Source: CAISIP01 sp031396205
GTDB taxonomy: Bacteria > Pseudomonadota > Gammaproteobacteria > Burkholderiales > Burkholderiaceae_C
Reading direction: 5' to 3'
NCBI GenBank assembly: GCA_031396205.1
Contig: JANNKH010000001.1
Span: forward strand, 42,689 to 106,688
DNA: 64,000 bases
Below, one piece after another: positions 55,087 to 64,000 of this stretch; within the stretch, counting starts at the first letter, position 1, and every line of letters starts with the position of its first letter. Both the position numbers and the translations under genes were made by a program. The notes beneath the pieces were generated by a model. It ran no database searches, was not told the origin of the DNA, and was given only the letters and a program-made list of their open reading frames with translations.

Positions 55087-56085
55087 ATGCAACAGAGACA
55101 GATCGGCCCATTGCATGTCAGTGCCATCGGGCTGGGATGCATGAACCTGAGCCATGCGTATGGCACGCCGCCAACGCCGGAGCAGGGTGAGCGCGTGTTG
55201 CTGGCCGCGCTCGACGCCGGCGTGACGCTGTTCGATACCGCGGCGTTGTATGGATTCGGCGCCAACGAGAAGCTCCTTGGCCGGGTGCTCAAGTCCCATC
55301 GTGACCGTTTCATCCTGGCCAGCAAGGGTGGCATGGCCGGAGTCGCGTTCCCTGACGGCGTCAAGCGTGTCATCGACGGCTCGCCCCAGGCGATCCAGCG
55401 CGATTGTGAAGACAGCCTGCGCAACCTGCAGACCGACAGGATCGACCTGTATTACCTGCACCGCTGGGACAAGAAGGTGCCGATCGAAGACAGCGTGGGC
55501 GCCTTGGCCGACCTGGTGCAAGCGGGCAAGGTGCGTGCGATCGGCCTGTCCGAGGTGTCGGCTGCCACGCTGCGCAGGGCGCATGCGGTACATCCGATCG
55601 CGGCGGTGCAGACCGAGTACTCGCTGTGGAGCCGCAACGCGGAAATTGCAGTGTTGCAGGCCTGCACGGACATTGGCGCCGCGTTTGTCGCGTTCAGCCC
55701 GGTTGCGCGCGGCTTCCTGTGCGACGTCCTGCTCGATCTCGACGCCTTGCCGGCCAAGGACATTCGCCGTGGGCTGCCCCGATTCGCGCCGGACAACTAT
55801 GCGGCCAATCGCCTGTTGCTGCCGGCTTATCGGCAACTGGCCAAAGAAGCAGGCTGCACACCGGCACAACTGGCACTGGCCTGGCTATTGCACAAGGCGC
55901 CTCACATCATTCCGATTCCGGGTACGACCAGCCTGCTGCATCTGCAGGAAGACATTGGCGCGGCGCGGGTCCAACTGAGCCTGGATACCGTCGCTGCCGT
56001 CGAAGCCCTGATAAACCAGGACACCGTGACTGGGGCGCGTTACAACGCGCTGTCATCGGGCGAGGTCGATACCGAGACATTCTGA
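55087..56085 (+). CDS. Aldo/keto reductase
   Basis: 332 residues from ATG 55087. The catalytic tetrad is visible as Asp50 (FDTA), Tyr55 (ALYG), Lys80 (ASKGG) and His125 (YYLHRWD). The NADPH phosphate-binding C-terminal part is IPIPGTTSLLHLQEDI. These enzymes reduce aldehydes or ketones. It follows ligC by 86 bp on the same strand and may be part of the aromatic operon, possibly acting on aldehydes such as vanillin, but the substrate is not evident. A hexamer repeat starts right after the stop. Confidence 0.88.
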   Translation: MQQRQIGPLHVSAIGLGCMNLSHAYGTPPTPEQGERVLLAALDAGVTLFDTAALYGFGANEKLLGRVLKSHRDRFILASKGGMAGVAFPDGVKRVIDGSPQAIQRDCEDSLRNLQTDRIDLYYLHRWDKKVPIEDSVGALADLVQAGKVRAIGLSEVSAATLRRAHAVHPIAAVQTEYSLWSRNAEIAVLQACTDIGAAFVAFSPVARGFLCDVLLDLDALPAKDIRRGLPRFAPDNYAANRLLLPAYRQLAKEAGCTPAQLALAWLLHKAPHIIPIPGTTSLLHLQEDIGAARVQLSLDTVAAVEALINQDTVTGARYNALSSGEVDTETF

Positions 56086-56117
56086 CGACTGTGACTGCGA
56101 CTGCGACTGCGACTGCA
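56085..56117. repeat. Short hexanucleotide tandem repeat
   Basis: About five copies of G(C/T)GACT, with one degenerate copy, begin at the aldo/keto reductase stop codon. They lie in the 52-bp gap before the convergent hydrolase stop, so copy-number change would not affect coding. Confidence 0.7.
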
Positions 56118-56137
56118 CGCGCGATGGCATGTGCGGA

Positions 56138-57127
56138 CTATTTCTGTTGCCAGACGTCGCCGGCGGCCAGCCCCATGGGCGATATCAGGCGATTGCGTGC
56201 AGCAGCATCGTCCAGCAAGGTCGCCCGCCACCAGTCCGTGCTGATGCGTGATACCAATGCCTGGTGCTGTGGCTGCAGTTCACGCGTGACCTGCGCGCGC
56301 GCCCGGACTTCCAGTGTCCGACCCGGCTGTCCGGAAAAGGTCATGTGGTCGGCATCCTGCAACACCAGATGCGCCTTGCGTGGCGCCGGTAAGGCACCAT
56401 ACACCGCCATCCGCCGATCGGGTGTCGCGCCATTGCCCACCACGTCGTCGTCGTGCGTGCCGGTAATCGACAGCACCGGCCGATCGACGCGGGCAAACGC
56501 CTGCTCGGCATCACCTGCCGTGGGAACGGTGGGCGAGAGCGCGATGAATGCGGCCAGGCGCGGTTCGGTCACGCCTTCGAAACCGGCGAAACGCTGGCCC
56601 GCCATACCCAGGGTCGTATGGGCGCCAAAGGAGTGCCCGCTCATGCCGACACGATCGGTGCGTACCTCGGCCCAGCGACCCAGGCGGGCGCGCTGGCGCC
56701 GACCGATCTCGTCCAGTACGAAGCCAACATCGCGCAATCGCGCCAGCAACTGTGCGGGTCCCGCGGCAGCGCGCAATCCACGGCGATCGGCGAACGAAGC
56801 GGCGCTCGCACGCACGGCCGCCAGGTCGCTGCCAGGATGCTGCAGATGGACGACGACGAAACCGGCCGCGACCCAAGCGGAACCCCAGACGTCCCCGCCT
56901 TCGCGCGTGCCACCCAAGCCGTGCGAAAACAGCACGATCGGAAGCGGGCCGGCCAACCAGTCGGCCGCCGGCCAGCGAATGCGCAGTGGCAGCGCGCGGG
57001 AGTCCCGCGCGGGGTCTTGCCAGGCTTCGTCATCGACTGTCACAGGGGCTTGGGCCCATGTCCGGGCTGGAAGCACGAGGCCTGCGATCAAGGCCTGCAT
57101 GCATAAACGTCGTCGAGGCAGGTACAT
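56138..57127 (-). CDS. Secreted alpha/beta hydrolase (PAF-acetylhydrolase/dienelactone-hydrolase-like)
   Basis: 329 residues. The N-terminus MYLPRRRLCMQALIAGLVL is a signal peptide, with PRRR perhaps Tat-compatible. The oxyanion region is LFSHGLGGTREGG, the nucleophile Ser166 lies in GMSGHSFGAHT, an acid residue in ITGTHDDDVVG, and the His in LQDADHMTFSG. Similar proteins cleave esters or short acyl groups outside the cytoplasm. It is transcribed alone, convergent to the aldo/keto reductase. Confidence 0.85.
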   Translation of the reverse strand: MYLPRRRLCMQALIAGLVLPARTWAQAPVTVDDEAWQDPARDSRALPLRIRWPAADWLAGPLPIVLFSHGLGGTREGGDVWGSAWVAAGFVVVHLQHPGSDLAAVRASAASFADRRGLRAAAGPAQLLARLRDVGFVLDEIGRRQRARLGRWAEVRTDRVGMSGHSFGAHTTLGMAGQRFAGFEGVTEPRLAAFIALSPTVPTAGDAEQAFARVDRPVLSITGTHDDDVVGNGATPDRRMAVYGALPAPRKAHLVLQDADHMTFSGQPGRTLEVRARAQVTRELQPQHQALVSRISTDWWRATLLDDAAARNRLISPMGLAAGDVWQQK

Positions 57128-57232
57128 GGGACACGATTATCCGGCGTGTCACGGCGAAACCCACTTTTTGGGGGGTGCGTGATCGCCCCTGATGGTTCAC
57201 AATGCTCTTCTTCATTGCAACAGGAGGTCATC

Positions 57233-57595
57233 ATGAAAACCCAGGAACTCGCACAGGCATTTACCGAGATGCTCAAGAACGGCAAGGCAGACGAGGCCGG
57301 GAAAGCCTATTGGTCCGACGACATTGTGTCGATGGAGCCAATGGAGGGCGACATGGCCATGCTCAAGGGGCGCGCGGCGGTGGACGGCAAGGGTGCCTGG
57401 TGGTACGCGAACCATGAGATCCATGCGATGGGGGTTGAGGGTCCCTATGTGCATGGCGACCAGTTCGTGGTCCGCTTCACGTTGGATGTCACGCCCAAGG
57501 GTGGAAATCGCATGAAGATGGACGAGGTCGGTCTGTACACGGTACAAGGCGGCAAGATCGTCGAGGAGCGGTTCTTCTTCGGCTCGCAGAGCTGA
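57233..57595 (+). CDS. SnoaL/NTF2-like protein
   Basis: 120 residues from ATG 57233, with AGGAGG at 57222-57227. A cone-shaped NTF2-like fold is indicated by the helical start (MKTQELAQAFTEMLKNGKADEAGKAYWSDDIVSMEPM) and strands such as QFVVRFTLDV and KIVEERFFFG. Many DUF-type relatives have no known activity; no catalytic residues can be assigned. The PLD-like gene follows 43 bp downstream on the same strand. Confidence 0.8.
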   Translation: MKTQELAQAFTEMLKNGKADEAGKAYWSDDIVSMEPMEGDMAMLKGRAAVDGKGAWWYANHEIHAMGVEGPYVHGDQFVVRFTLDVTPKGGNRMKMDEVGLYTVQGGKIVEERFFFGSQS

Positions 57596-57638
57596 ATCGG
57601 GGGACTTTGGTGGGGGACACCGTGGAGGAGGTGGGCCC

Positions 57639-59348
57639 ATGCGGGTACGCAAGTCAAGCAAAGGATTGACCGTCCAGGCCATCGCCGGCACCCATGTGGT
57701 GCTGCTGGCGATGGACATGAAGAAGGACGCCTGCCCCGGCCACATGGGCTTTGCGATCCATCGCACCGACCATAGCGAGGGCGAGGCCTATTGGCTGCGC
57801 GGCAGCAAGACCTTCAAGTCGACCGACCCGCGCCTGTTCGCCGGCTCCACCCACTCCACCCGTGCGCACCCGGTCCAGGGTTTCACCTGGTCCGACTTCA
57901 CGGCCAAGCCGGGACATCAATACACCTACCGGGTCGAGGCGCTGATGGGGCCGCCCGATGCCTTGACACCCTTCAAGACGGTAGCGCTTGAGGTCGCGAC
58001 TGAATCCGAACAGGGCGGCAACCACCATGTGTACTTCAATCGCGGCGCGGCCGCATCGCAAGAGTACGCGCGCCGCTACGGCAGCAGTGCCAGCCTCGCC
58101 AACGCGCCAGACGACGACCCGCGCTGGGCCTGGTTGTCGCGCGGTGCGCATGAGGCGATCCATGCGTTCATGGCGCGTGCGACCGACAGCAGTTTCGCAC
58201 TACGGGTCGCTGCCTACGAGTTCCGGCTGGAGCCGGTTGCGCACGCGCTCAAGGCCGCGCGCGACCGCGGTGTCGACGTCCGCATCCTGTACGACGGTTG
58301 CAACAATCCACCGGACAGTCAAGGCAAGGTGTTCCCGCGCGACGACAACCGCGCGACGGCCGATGCGGCGGGTGTCGATGCACTTTGCACCGAGCGGATA
58401 ACCCGGCCTGACCTCAAGAGCCCGCCGATCGCGCACAACAAGTTCCTGGTCCTGCTGCACCACGGGGAGCCGGTGGCGGTACTGACCGGCTCGACGAACT
58501 TCTCCAAGGGCGGCGTTTTCGGACAGTCCAACCTGGTCCATGTGGTTGACCGCGCGTCAGTGGCGCAGGCCTATTTGACGTGTTGGGATTCGCTGGCCGC
58601 AAACACCGACCATCGGGCGCTGCGTGCCGCCTTCGCCGCACTGAATCCACCAGCGGTCGGATTTCCGCGTCGCGGCACGACCTGTATCTTTAGTCCGCAA
58701 CAGGACGGAACGGCGTTGGACTGGTACGCGCAACTGGCCAGGGAAACCGACGGTGGCTTGTTCATGACTTTCGCTTTTGGCATGGGAGCGCCGTTCAAGG
58801 AGGCGTTTCGCAGTGGCAAAGCGCCGTTGCGTTATGCGCTGATGGACAAACTGCTGCCCTCGGGCACGCGCGCTGCGAACAAGGCTGCAGCCAATGCGGA
58901 GATGCTGCAGATTCGCAAGCGGGTCGAGAACCGCATCGCGGTGGGCAACCGGTTGGCGACCAACAGCTTCGATCGATGGGTCAAGGAGGAACTGACCGGG
59001 CTGAACACCCATGTGCAGTATGTCCACACCAAGTTCATGCTGCTCGATCCGCTGGGGCGCCATCCGGTCGTCATCACCGGCTCCGCCAACTTCAGTGCGG
59101 CTTCCACCACCGCGAACGACGAGAACATGTTGCTGATCCACGGCGACCGGCGGGTGGCCGATATTTATCTGGGTGAGTACATGCGCCTGTGGAACCACTA
59201 TGCGTTCCGCGAATGGGTTGCCTCCGGCGCGCCAGGCGCGCCGCCGGAGTTCCAACACCTCGATGTGAAGGACCAGTGGTGGAAGCGCTATTTCGGCAAC
59301 AGCGCGCGTAGCCGACAGCGAGCTTATTTTGCGGGCGCCAAGGCCTGA
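57639..59348 (+). CDS. Phospholipase D-like protein with one degenerate HKD motif
   Basis: 569 residues, no signal peptide. Residues 1-125 form a beta-rich, fibronectin/Ig-like domain. Two PLD halves follow. The second HKD motif is complete (His463, Lys465, Asp470 in HTKFMLLD, then GSANFS). The first has His266 and Lys268 (HNKFLVLL, then GSTNFS), but the Asp position is Leu. PLD-fold proteins act as phospholipases or nucleases; cytoplasmic location and the N-terminal domain make a lipase for secreted use unlikely. The role is not identifiable from neighbours. Confidence 0.82.
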   Translation: MRVRKSSKGLTVQAIAGTHVVLLAMDMKKDACPGHMGFAIHRTDHSEGEAYWLRGSKTFKSTDPRLFAGSTHSTRAHPVQGFTWSDFTAKPGHQYTYRVEALMGPPDALTPFKTVALEVATESEQGGNHHVYFNRGAAASQEYARRYGSSASLANAPDDDPRWAWLSRGAHEAIHAFMARATDSSFALRVAAYEFRLEPVAHALKAARDRGVDVRILYDGCNNPPDSQGKVFPRDDNRATADAAGVDALCTERITRPDLKSPPIAHNKFLVLLHHGEPVAVLTGSTNFSKGGVFGQSNLVHVVDRASVAQAYLTCWDSLAANTDHRALRAAFAALNPPAVGFPRRGTTCIFSPQQDGTALDWYAQLARETDGGLFMTFAFGMGAPFKEAFRSGKAPLRYALMDKLLPSGTRAANKAAANAEMLQIRKRVENRIAVGNRLATNSFDRWVKEELTGLNTHVQYVHTKFMLLDPLGRHPVVITGSANFSAASTTANDENMLLIHGDRRVADIYLGEYMRLWNHYAFREWVASGAPGAPPEFQHLDVKDQWWKRYFGNSARSRQRAYFAGAKA

Positions 59349-59404
59349 TGCCCTTAGGCTGAACTGATTGCGCGCCCCCCGCGCCATTGGCTGGCGTATG
59401 GGTG

Positions 59405-60664
59405 CTACAGCAGGGCAAATGCCTTGGTGAAGAAATCGTCGGTGCCAAAGTTGCCCGACTTGAGCGTGATGTGTACGCCGCCCGATGGGGTTTGCGCATG
59501 GCACCAAGGTACGCCCGGATCGATCTGTCGGCCGATCTGCATTTGCGTGATGTCCATCGCCTGCACGCAGGCGCCCGAGGTCTCGCCGCCAGCGACCACC
59601 AGTTGCCGTACGCCGCGTTCGACCAGCCCGCGGGCAATTCCGGCAATGGCCTGTTCGACCATCGCACCGGCCTGCAGGGCGCCCAGTTGCAATTGGATGG
59701 ATTTGACGGCGCCGGCGTCGGCGGTTGAATAGACCAGGACAGGCCCGTCGGCCAACAAGGGTTCAGCCCATGCCAGAGCCTGGCCCACCACGTCCTGGCC
59801 CGAGGCCAGCTGCAGTGGATCGATTGCCAGCGCCGGGCGACCCGCGGCAATAAAGGCCGCGACCTGTCGATTGGTGGCCAACGAGCAACTACCCGACACG
59901 ACGGCCTGCCATCCAGTTGCCACTGGCAATCGGCTGGCCTGTGCTGAGGGCTGCACCCCGAAATTGTGCGGCAGGCCGATCGCAACGCCGGAGCCGGCCG
60001 TGACCAAGGGCAGGTCCTTGAGCGCCGGCCCGAGCCGTAGCAGATCGTCGTTGGTTACCGCATCGACGATGGCGACGCCAATGCCCTGGGATCGGAGTTC
60101 GGCCATCCGTTCCTGTACCGCCTGGGTGCTGCGTGCCACCACGCTGTAGTCGATCAGGCCAACCGGACGCTGGGTTTGCGCCTGCATCACCCGCACCAGA
60201 TTGGGGTCGGCCATCGGCGTCAGCGGATGGTTCTGCATGCCGCTTTCGTTCAGCAACACGTCACCGACGAACAGGTAGCCCTTGAACACACTACGCTTGT
60301 TGTCCGGGAAGGCCGGCGTGGCGATGGTGAAGTCGGTGCCCAGCGCATCCATCAATGCCTCGGTGACCGGGCCGATGTTGCCCTGCACTGTGCTGTCAAA
60401 AGTAGAGCAGTATTTGAAATAGATCTGGCGGGCACCCTGCGCCTGCAACCAGCGCAATGCAGCCAGCGACTGGGCAATCGCATCAGCTGGGGCGACGGTG
60501 CGCGACTTGAGTGCCACCACCACGGCCTGGACGTCCGCATCCAGTGGGTGGGTCGGTATGCCGATGGTTTGCGCGGTGCGCATGCCGGCGCGCACGAGGT
60601 TATTGGCCAGGTCGGTGGCGCCGGTGAAATCGTCGGCAATGCAGCCCAGAAGAATGGAAGCCAT
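59405..60664 (-). CDS. otnK: Four-carbon acid sugar kinase, 3-oxo-tetronate kinase
   Basis: 419 residues. The N-terminal DUF1537 domain has CIADDFTGATDLANNLVRAG and FKYCSTFDST...GNIGPV. The C-terminal nucleotide-binding domain has VVAGGETSGACVQAM and LKSGNFG. OtnK phosphorylates 3-oxo-tetronates produced by LtnD. It follows the dehydrogenase gene by 44 bp on the same strand, the standard pair for L-threonate or D-erythronate use. The usual downstream decarboxylase/aldolase (otnC) and isomerase (otnI) are absent from the window. Confidence 0.9.
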   Translation of the reverse strand: MASILLGCIADDFTGATDLANNLVRAGMRTAQTIGIPTHPLDADVQAVVVALKSRTVAPADAIAQSLAALRWLQAQGARQIYFKYCSTFDSTVQGNIGPVTEALMDALGTDFTIATPAFPDNKRSVFKGYLFVGDVLLNESGMQNHPLTPMADPNLVRVMQAQTQRPVGLIDYSVVARSTQAVQERMAELRSQGIGVAIVDAVTNDDLLRLGPALKDLPLVTAGSGVAIGLPHNFGVQPSAQASRLPVATGWQAVVSGSCSLATNRQVAAFIAAGRPALAIDPLQLASGQDVVGQALAWAEPLLADGPVLVYSTADAGAVKSIQLQLGALQAGAMVEQAIAGIARGLVERGVRQLVVAGGETSGACVQAMDITQMQIGRQIDPGVPWCHAQTPSGGVHITLKSGNFGTDDFFTKAFALL

Positions 60665-60708
60665 GTCGATGCGGGTCCGCTGTGGATGGAATGCAAAAGC
60701 CTGGCGAT

Positions 60709-61608
60709 TCAGGTCGCCGGCTTGCCTGCGGGCAGTTCGATGCCGGGGAAGATCTTGATCACCGCACTGTCGTCTTCGCGCGCAAAGCCGGCGCTGGACG
60801 CCTGCATGAACATCTGGTGCGCGGTGGACGACAGCGGCAGCGGAAATTTGCTGGCGCGCGCCATGTCCAGCACCAGGCCCAGGTCCTTGACGAAGATATC
60901 CACCGCCGACAGCGGTGTGTAGTCCGCTGCCAGCACATGGGCCATGCGATTCTCGAACATCCAGCTGTTGCCGGCGCTATGGGTGATGACCTCGTACAGA
61001 GCGACCGGGTCGACACCTTCGCGCAGCCCCAGCGCCATGGCTTCGGCAGCGGCGGCGATATGCACGCCGGCCAGCAACTGGTTGATGATCTTGACTTTGC
61101 TGCCGGCGCCGGCGCAGTCCCCCAGCTTGTAGACCTTGCCCGCCATCGCATTCAGCACCGGGTCGGCCCGGGCATACGCGGCCGGTGTACCGGCGGTCAT
61201 CATCGTCATCTCGCCGCTGGCCGCCTTCACTGCGCCGCCCGAGATGGGTGCGTCGATATAGAGCAGGTCCTGCTCGGCCAGGCGCTGCTCGAGCGCGATC
61301 GACCAGTTCGGATCTACCGTGGAGCACATCACGAACACCGAGCCGGCGCGCATCGCCCCGGCGCAGCCGTCAAGGCCGAAGAGCACCTGCTCGGTCTGCT
61401 GCGCGTTGACGACAACCGATACGACAACGTCACAGGCTGCGGCCAGCTCGGCTGGAGAACTGCAGGCCACTCCACCGTCCCGAGCGAACGCCTTCGCAGC
61501 GTCGGGACGCACGTCGAACACATGGACCGCGTACCCGGCGCGACGCAACGATTGCGCGATGCCGTTGCCCATGGCGCCCAATCCGATCACTCCAGCGACA
61601 TTCTGCAT
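60709..61608 (-). CDS. ltnD: L-Threonate dehydrogenase-like beta-hydroxyacid dehydrogenase
   Basis: 299 residues. The Rossmann turn is VIGLGAMGNGIAQSL. IDAPISGGAVKAASGEMTMM is the substrate-binding signature, and GAGSKVKIINQLLAGVHIAAAAEAM contains the catalytic Lys. This matches the beta-hydroxyacid dehydrogenase family member LtnD. It oxidises L-threonate to 2-oxo-tetronate with NAD. Pairing with otnK supports the assignment; without it the general family call would stand. Confidence 0.88.
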   Translation of the reverse strand: MQNVAGVIGLGAMGNGIAQSLRRAGYAVHVFDVRPDAAKAFARDGGVACSSPAELAAACDVVVSVVVNAQQTEQVLFGLDGCAGAMRAGSVFVMCSTVDPNWSIALEQRLAEQDLLYIDAPISGGAVKAASGEMTMMTAGTPAAYARADPVLNAMAGKVYKLGDCAGAGSKVKIINQLLAGVHIAAAAEAMALGLREGVDPVALYEVITHSAGNSWMFENRMAHVLAADYTPLSAVDIFVKDLGLVLDMARASKFPLPLSSTAHQMFMQASSAGFAREDDSAVIKIFPGIELPAGKPAT

Positions 61609-61777
61609 GCGGTACTCCGTCTTGTCGTGTTCGGCGAGGCACCGCCGCGGCGCCGCGCCCGGTGGAAAAAAGACCCTCCGATGGGACCGGATTGTCGCTC
61701 AGCAGGCGGTGGCAAACCTGCGCCACTGCGCTCGTGATCCGAATACCGCGCGATCCCTGTCGGGCCTCCTGCCGGTG

Positions 61778-62671
61778 TCATGCGCTGCGCCCCGCGCGCA
61801 ACATGAACAGCCCTGCGAGTACCATCAGGATGATGCCGGACCATGCCAGCGCATTCGGAACATCGCCCCACACGATCCAGCCGAGCGCCAGCGCGTAGAC
61901 CAGCGCGGTGTACCGGAACGGCGCCACCAGGCTGAGCTCGCCGCTGCGCATGCCGACGATGACCATGTAGTAGGCCGCGCTGAGGAACACGCTGGCGCCA
62001 GCCAGCAGACCCAACTGCGTCGCATTGACGGGTTCCCAGCCTTGCAGAAGGCTCCAGGGCCCGGTCAGCAGCAGCACTGCGCTCGACGTGGTAAGCGTGA
62101 TCAGGATCGAGGGTACGGTGAGCGCAATCTTGCGCGTGATCAGGTCTCGCGCCGTATGCAGCAATGTCGCAAACAGGCACATCAGGCTCCAGGCATTGAA
62201 GCCATCGGCAGCGGGCTGCACGATCAGCAAAACGCCGCCAAACCCGCCGGCAATCGCCAGCCAGCGCCCGGCGCTGACCTGCTCGCGCCAGGCGACGGCC
62301 GCATACAGTGCGATGAACATCGGCGAGGCCATGTTGATCGCCGACGCATTGCCGATCGGCAGGTGAAACAGCGAGGTCAGGTAAGCCATCGTGGCGAACG
62401 CGTCCAGTGCAGCCCGTGCGAGCACCGGGCGTTGAGTGAGTTGCTGCCAGGCGCCGGCGCGTGCCAGGGCGTCAGGTCGCAAAGCGCCCATCGCCATGGC
62501 CGCCACCAGTAGCAGCGTTGTAGCGAACAAGCCGCGGATGAAGATCAGCTGTGCCGCCGGCAGCGAAGCACCTACATACTTGACCAGCGCGTCGTTGGCA
62601 ATGAAAAGACCCATTGCCAGGCACATGGCAACGATGCCCTTGCGATTGGCGGCGACGGACGACGTGGACAT
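61778..62671 (-). CDS. EamA/DMT-family transporter
   Basis: 297 residues with ten predicted membrane helices in two EamA repeats. The start (MCLAMGLFIANDALVKYVGA) and LMCLFATLLHTARDLITRKI, PFRYTALVYALALGWIVWGDVPN are typical drug/metabolite exporters. The substrate is unknown. It is on the same strand as ltnD-otnK but upstream of them by 170 bp, and divergent from the phosphatase gene. Confidence 0.9.
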   Translation of the reverse strand: MSTSSVAANRKGIVAMCLAMGLFIANDALVKYVGASLPAAQLIFIRGLFATTLLLVAAMAMGALRPDALARAGAWQQLTQRPVLARAALDAFATMAYLTSLFHLPIGNASAINMASPMFIALYAAVAWREQVSAGRWLAIAGGFGGVLLIVQPAADGFNAWSLMCLFATLLHTARDLITRKIALTVPSILITLTTSSAVLLLTGPWSLLQGWEPVNATQLGLLAGASVFLSAAYYMVIVGMRSGELSLVAPFRYTALVYALALGWIVWGDVPNALAWSGIILMVLAGLFMLRAGRSA

Positions 62672-62763
62672 GGGTGCTGCGATGGTAGTCGCCGGTCAAT
62701 GGCTGGCTGCCGATTGTCCGGCATGCGACGCGCGTTGACGCAGGTGTCACGTACCATCACGGC

Positions 62764-63504
62764 ATGTCCACGATCTCCCGACGGCTGGCGCTCTCCGGCA
62801 GCACCAATTTCCGCGATCTCGGCGGCTACATCGGCCGCGATGGCCGCAGCGTGCGCTGGCGCCGCCTGTTCAGGTCCGACCATCTGGGCGAACTCACGCC
62901 CGACGACATTGCGCTGCTGTCGGGCCTTGGCCTGGCGCGGGTGTGCGACTTTCGCGGCGCGCAGGAGCGGCTCGCCCAGGCCTGTGGCCTGCCTGGTGTC
63001 GCCGTGCACGCACTGTCGATCGAGCCCACGGTAGTGCAGGGCATGCAGTCGTTGCTGGCGGCGGGCAAGGCCCTGACGGCGCAGGCGACGGTCGAATTGA
63101 TGGAGCAGACCTACCGCGACTTCGTGCTGCACAACACACCCCGGTTCGCCGAGTTATTCGGGCATTTGCTGGACAACGACACACCGCTGGTCTTTCACTG
63201 CACCGCGGGCAAGGACCGGACCGGCTTTGCCGCCGCGCTGATTCTGTCCGCGCTGGGTGTTCCGCGAACCGTCGTGGTGCAGGACTACCTTCTGACCAAC
63301 GACTACTACCGCCAGCCGAAGGCCCCATCCGGATTCGCGTCACAGGAGGTGCTCGACGTGCTGTGGAAGGTACAGACCGGCTTTCTGGACGCCGCCCTGC
63401 AGACGGTGGAGACCGGCTACCGGGACGTCGATACCTACCTGGACAAGGCTCTCGGATTGGACCGATCGAAGCGGGCGCGACTGGAGGCGCTGTATCTGGA
63501 ATAG
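62764..63504 (+). CDS. Tyrosine-protein phosphatase (Y_phosphatase3 family)
   Basis: 246 residues. The P-loop is HCTAGKDRTG with the nucleophile Cys146 and Arg152; the DFRG (Asp62) segment and the NFRDLGGY start are typical of the atypical bacterial dual-specificity/lipid phosphatases. Relatives dephosphorylate tyrosine or phosphoinositides. It is transcribed alone, 92 bp from the divergent EamA gene, and the substrate is unknown. Confidence 0.9.
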   Translation: MSTISRRLALSGSTNFRDLGGYIGRDGRSVRWRRLFRSDHLGELTPDDIALLSGLGLARVCDFRGAQERLAQACGLPGVAVHALSIEPTVVQGMQSLLAAGKALTAQATVELMEQTYRDFVLHNTPRFAELFGHLLDNDTPLVFHCTAGKDRTGFAAALILSALGVPRTVVVQDYLLTNDYYRQPKAPSGFASQEVLDVLWKVQTGFLDAALQTVETGYRDVDTYLDKALGLDRSKRARLEALYLE

Positions 63505-63550
63505 CCGGCGCGCGCCACCGTGAGGATTCCACGGCCTGGCTGACACAGAC

Positions 63551-63583
63551 AAAATAGGCCGCTGCCCGGTCAGGGTCAGCGGC
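63551..63583 (-). terminator. Intrinsic terminator of rpoD
   Basis: On the minus strand GCCGCTG pairs with CAGCGGC, extended inward by CCC/GGG across a bulged A, with a 5-nt loop. It is followed by CTATTTTG. It begins 23 bp after the rpoD stop. Confidence 0.8.
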
Positions 63584-63605
63584 TTATCGCTGTTGGAACC
63601 CGTGT

Positions 63606-64000
<395 letters not shown>

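Overview
The window is chromosomal DNA of a GC-rich proteobacterium, most likely a betaproteobacterium of the order Burkholderiales. The evidence is the high GC, a TctC/Bug-type binding protein, two TRAP transporters, a protocatechuate 4,5-cleavage cluster in the gene order known from Comamonas (pmdEFDAB...C), and the grpE-dnaK-dnaJ block. It is densely coding. I see no rRNA, tRNA, CRISPR array, insertion sequence, phage gene or replication origin. Both ends cut genes: a transglutaminase-family gene at the left and rpoD at the right.

Layout. 1-9063: a DUF2126-type transglutaminase (-), an MDR-type oxidoreductase, a SUI1/YciH protein, the DNA-uptake channel ComEC, then a circularly permuted ATP-grasp protein with its alpha-E partner. 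9183-14516: one very large sensor protein (membrane part, PAS repeats, kinase, two receivers, HPt-like helix, EAL). 14496-19600 (-): moxR, DUF58 gene, tgpA-like transglutaminase and mltB, a cell-envelope operon. 19642-23618: a histone-deacetylase-like enzyme and a TRAP transporter operon (dctPQM, -). 23953-28595: etfB, etfA, acyl-CoA dehydrogenase and a nitronate monooxygenase. 28673-29869: a radical SAM gene behind a sigma70 promoter covered by a near-perfect LexA box. 29909-35831 (-): a beta-CASP nuclease, dnaJ, dnaK, grpE (with heat-shock-type promoters) and an FKBP isomerase. 35946-37452: a fumarylacetoacetate-hydrolase-family gene with a small HxlR-like regulator.

37630-42033 is a hydroxycinnamate (ferulate) island: MarR regulator, a remnant resembling the start of a feruloyl esterase, feruloyl-CoA synthetase, a crotonase, and a divergent amidohydrolase. 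Both promoters of the divergent pair share one palindromic operator. 42162-45778 holds a dienelactone-hydrolase-like protein, an orphan Bug protein, a beta-hydroxyacid-dehydrogenase-like enzyme and an ACT-domain protein.

45857-55000 is the protocatechuate meta-cleavage cluster: divergent LysR regulator, ligJ, ligK, ligI, ligA, ligB, a complete TRAP transporter, then ligC. Ferulate or vanillate breakdown converges on protocatechuate, so the two islands can plausibly form one lignin-monomer route. The vanillin and vanillate steps and the oxalomesaconate tautomerase are not in the window. 55087-63504 carries an aldo/keto reductase, an alpha/beta hydrolase, a SnoaL-like protein, a phospholipase-D-like protein, otnK-ltnD (four-carbon acid sugar catabolism), an EamA exporter and a tyrosine phosphatase, followed by the 3' end of rpoD with its terminator.

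The most unusual signals are the LexA-controlled promoter whose likely start point coincides with the ATG of a 25-codon ORF overlapping the radical SAM gene, the esterase remnant in the ferulate operon, an intrinsic terminator between dctP and dctQ in both TRAP operons, and the architecture of the 1777-residue sensor.
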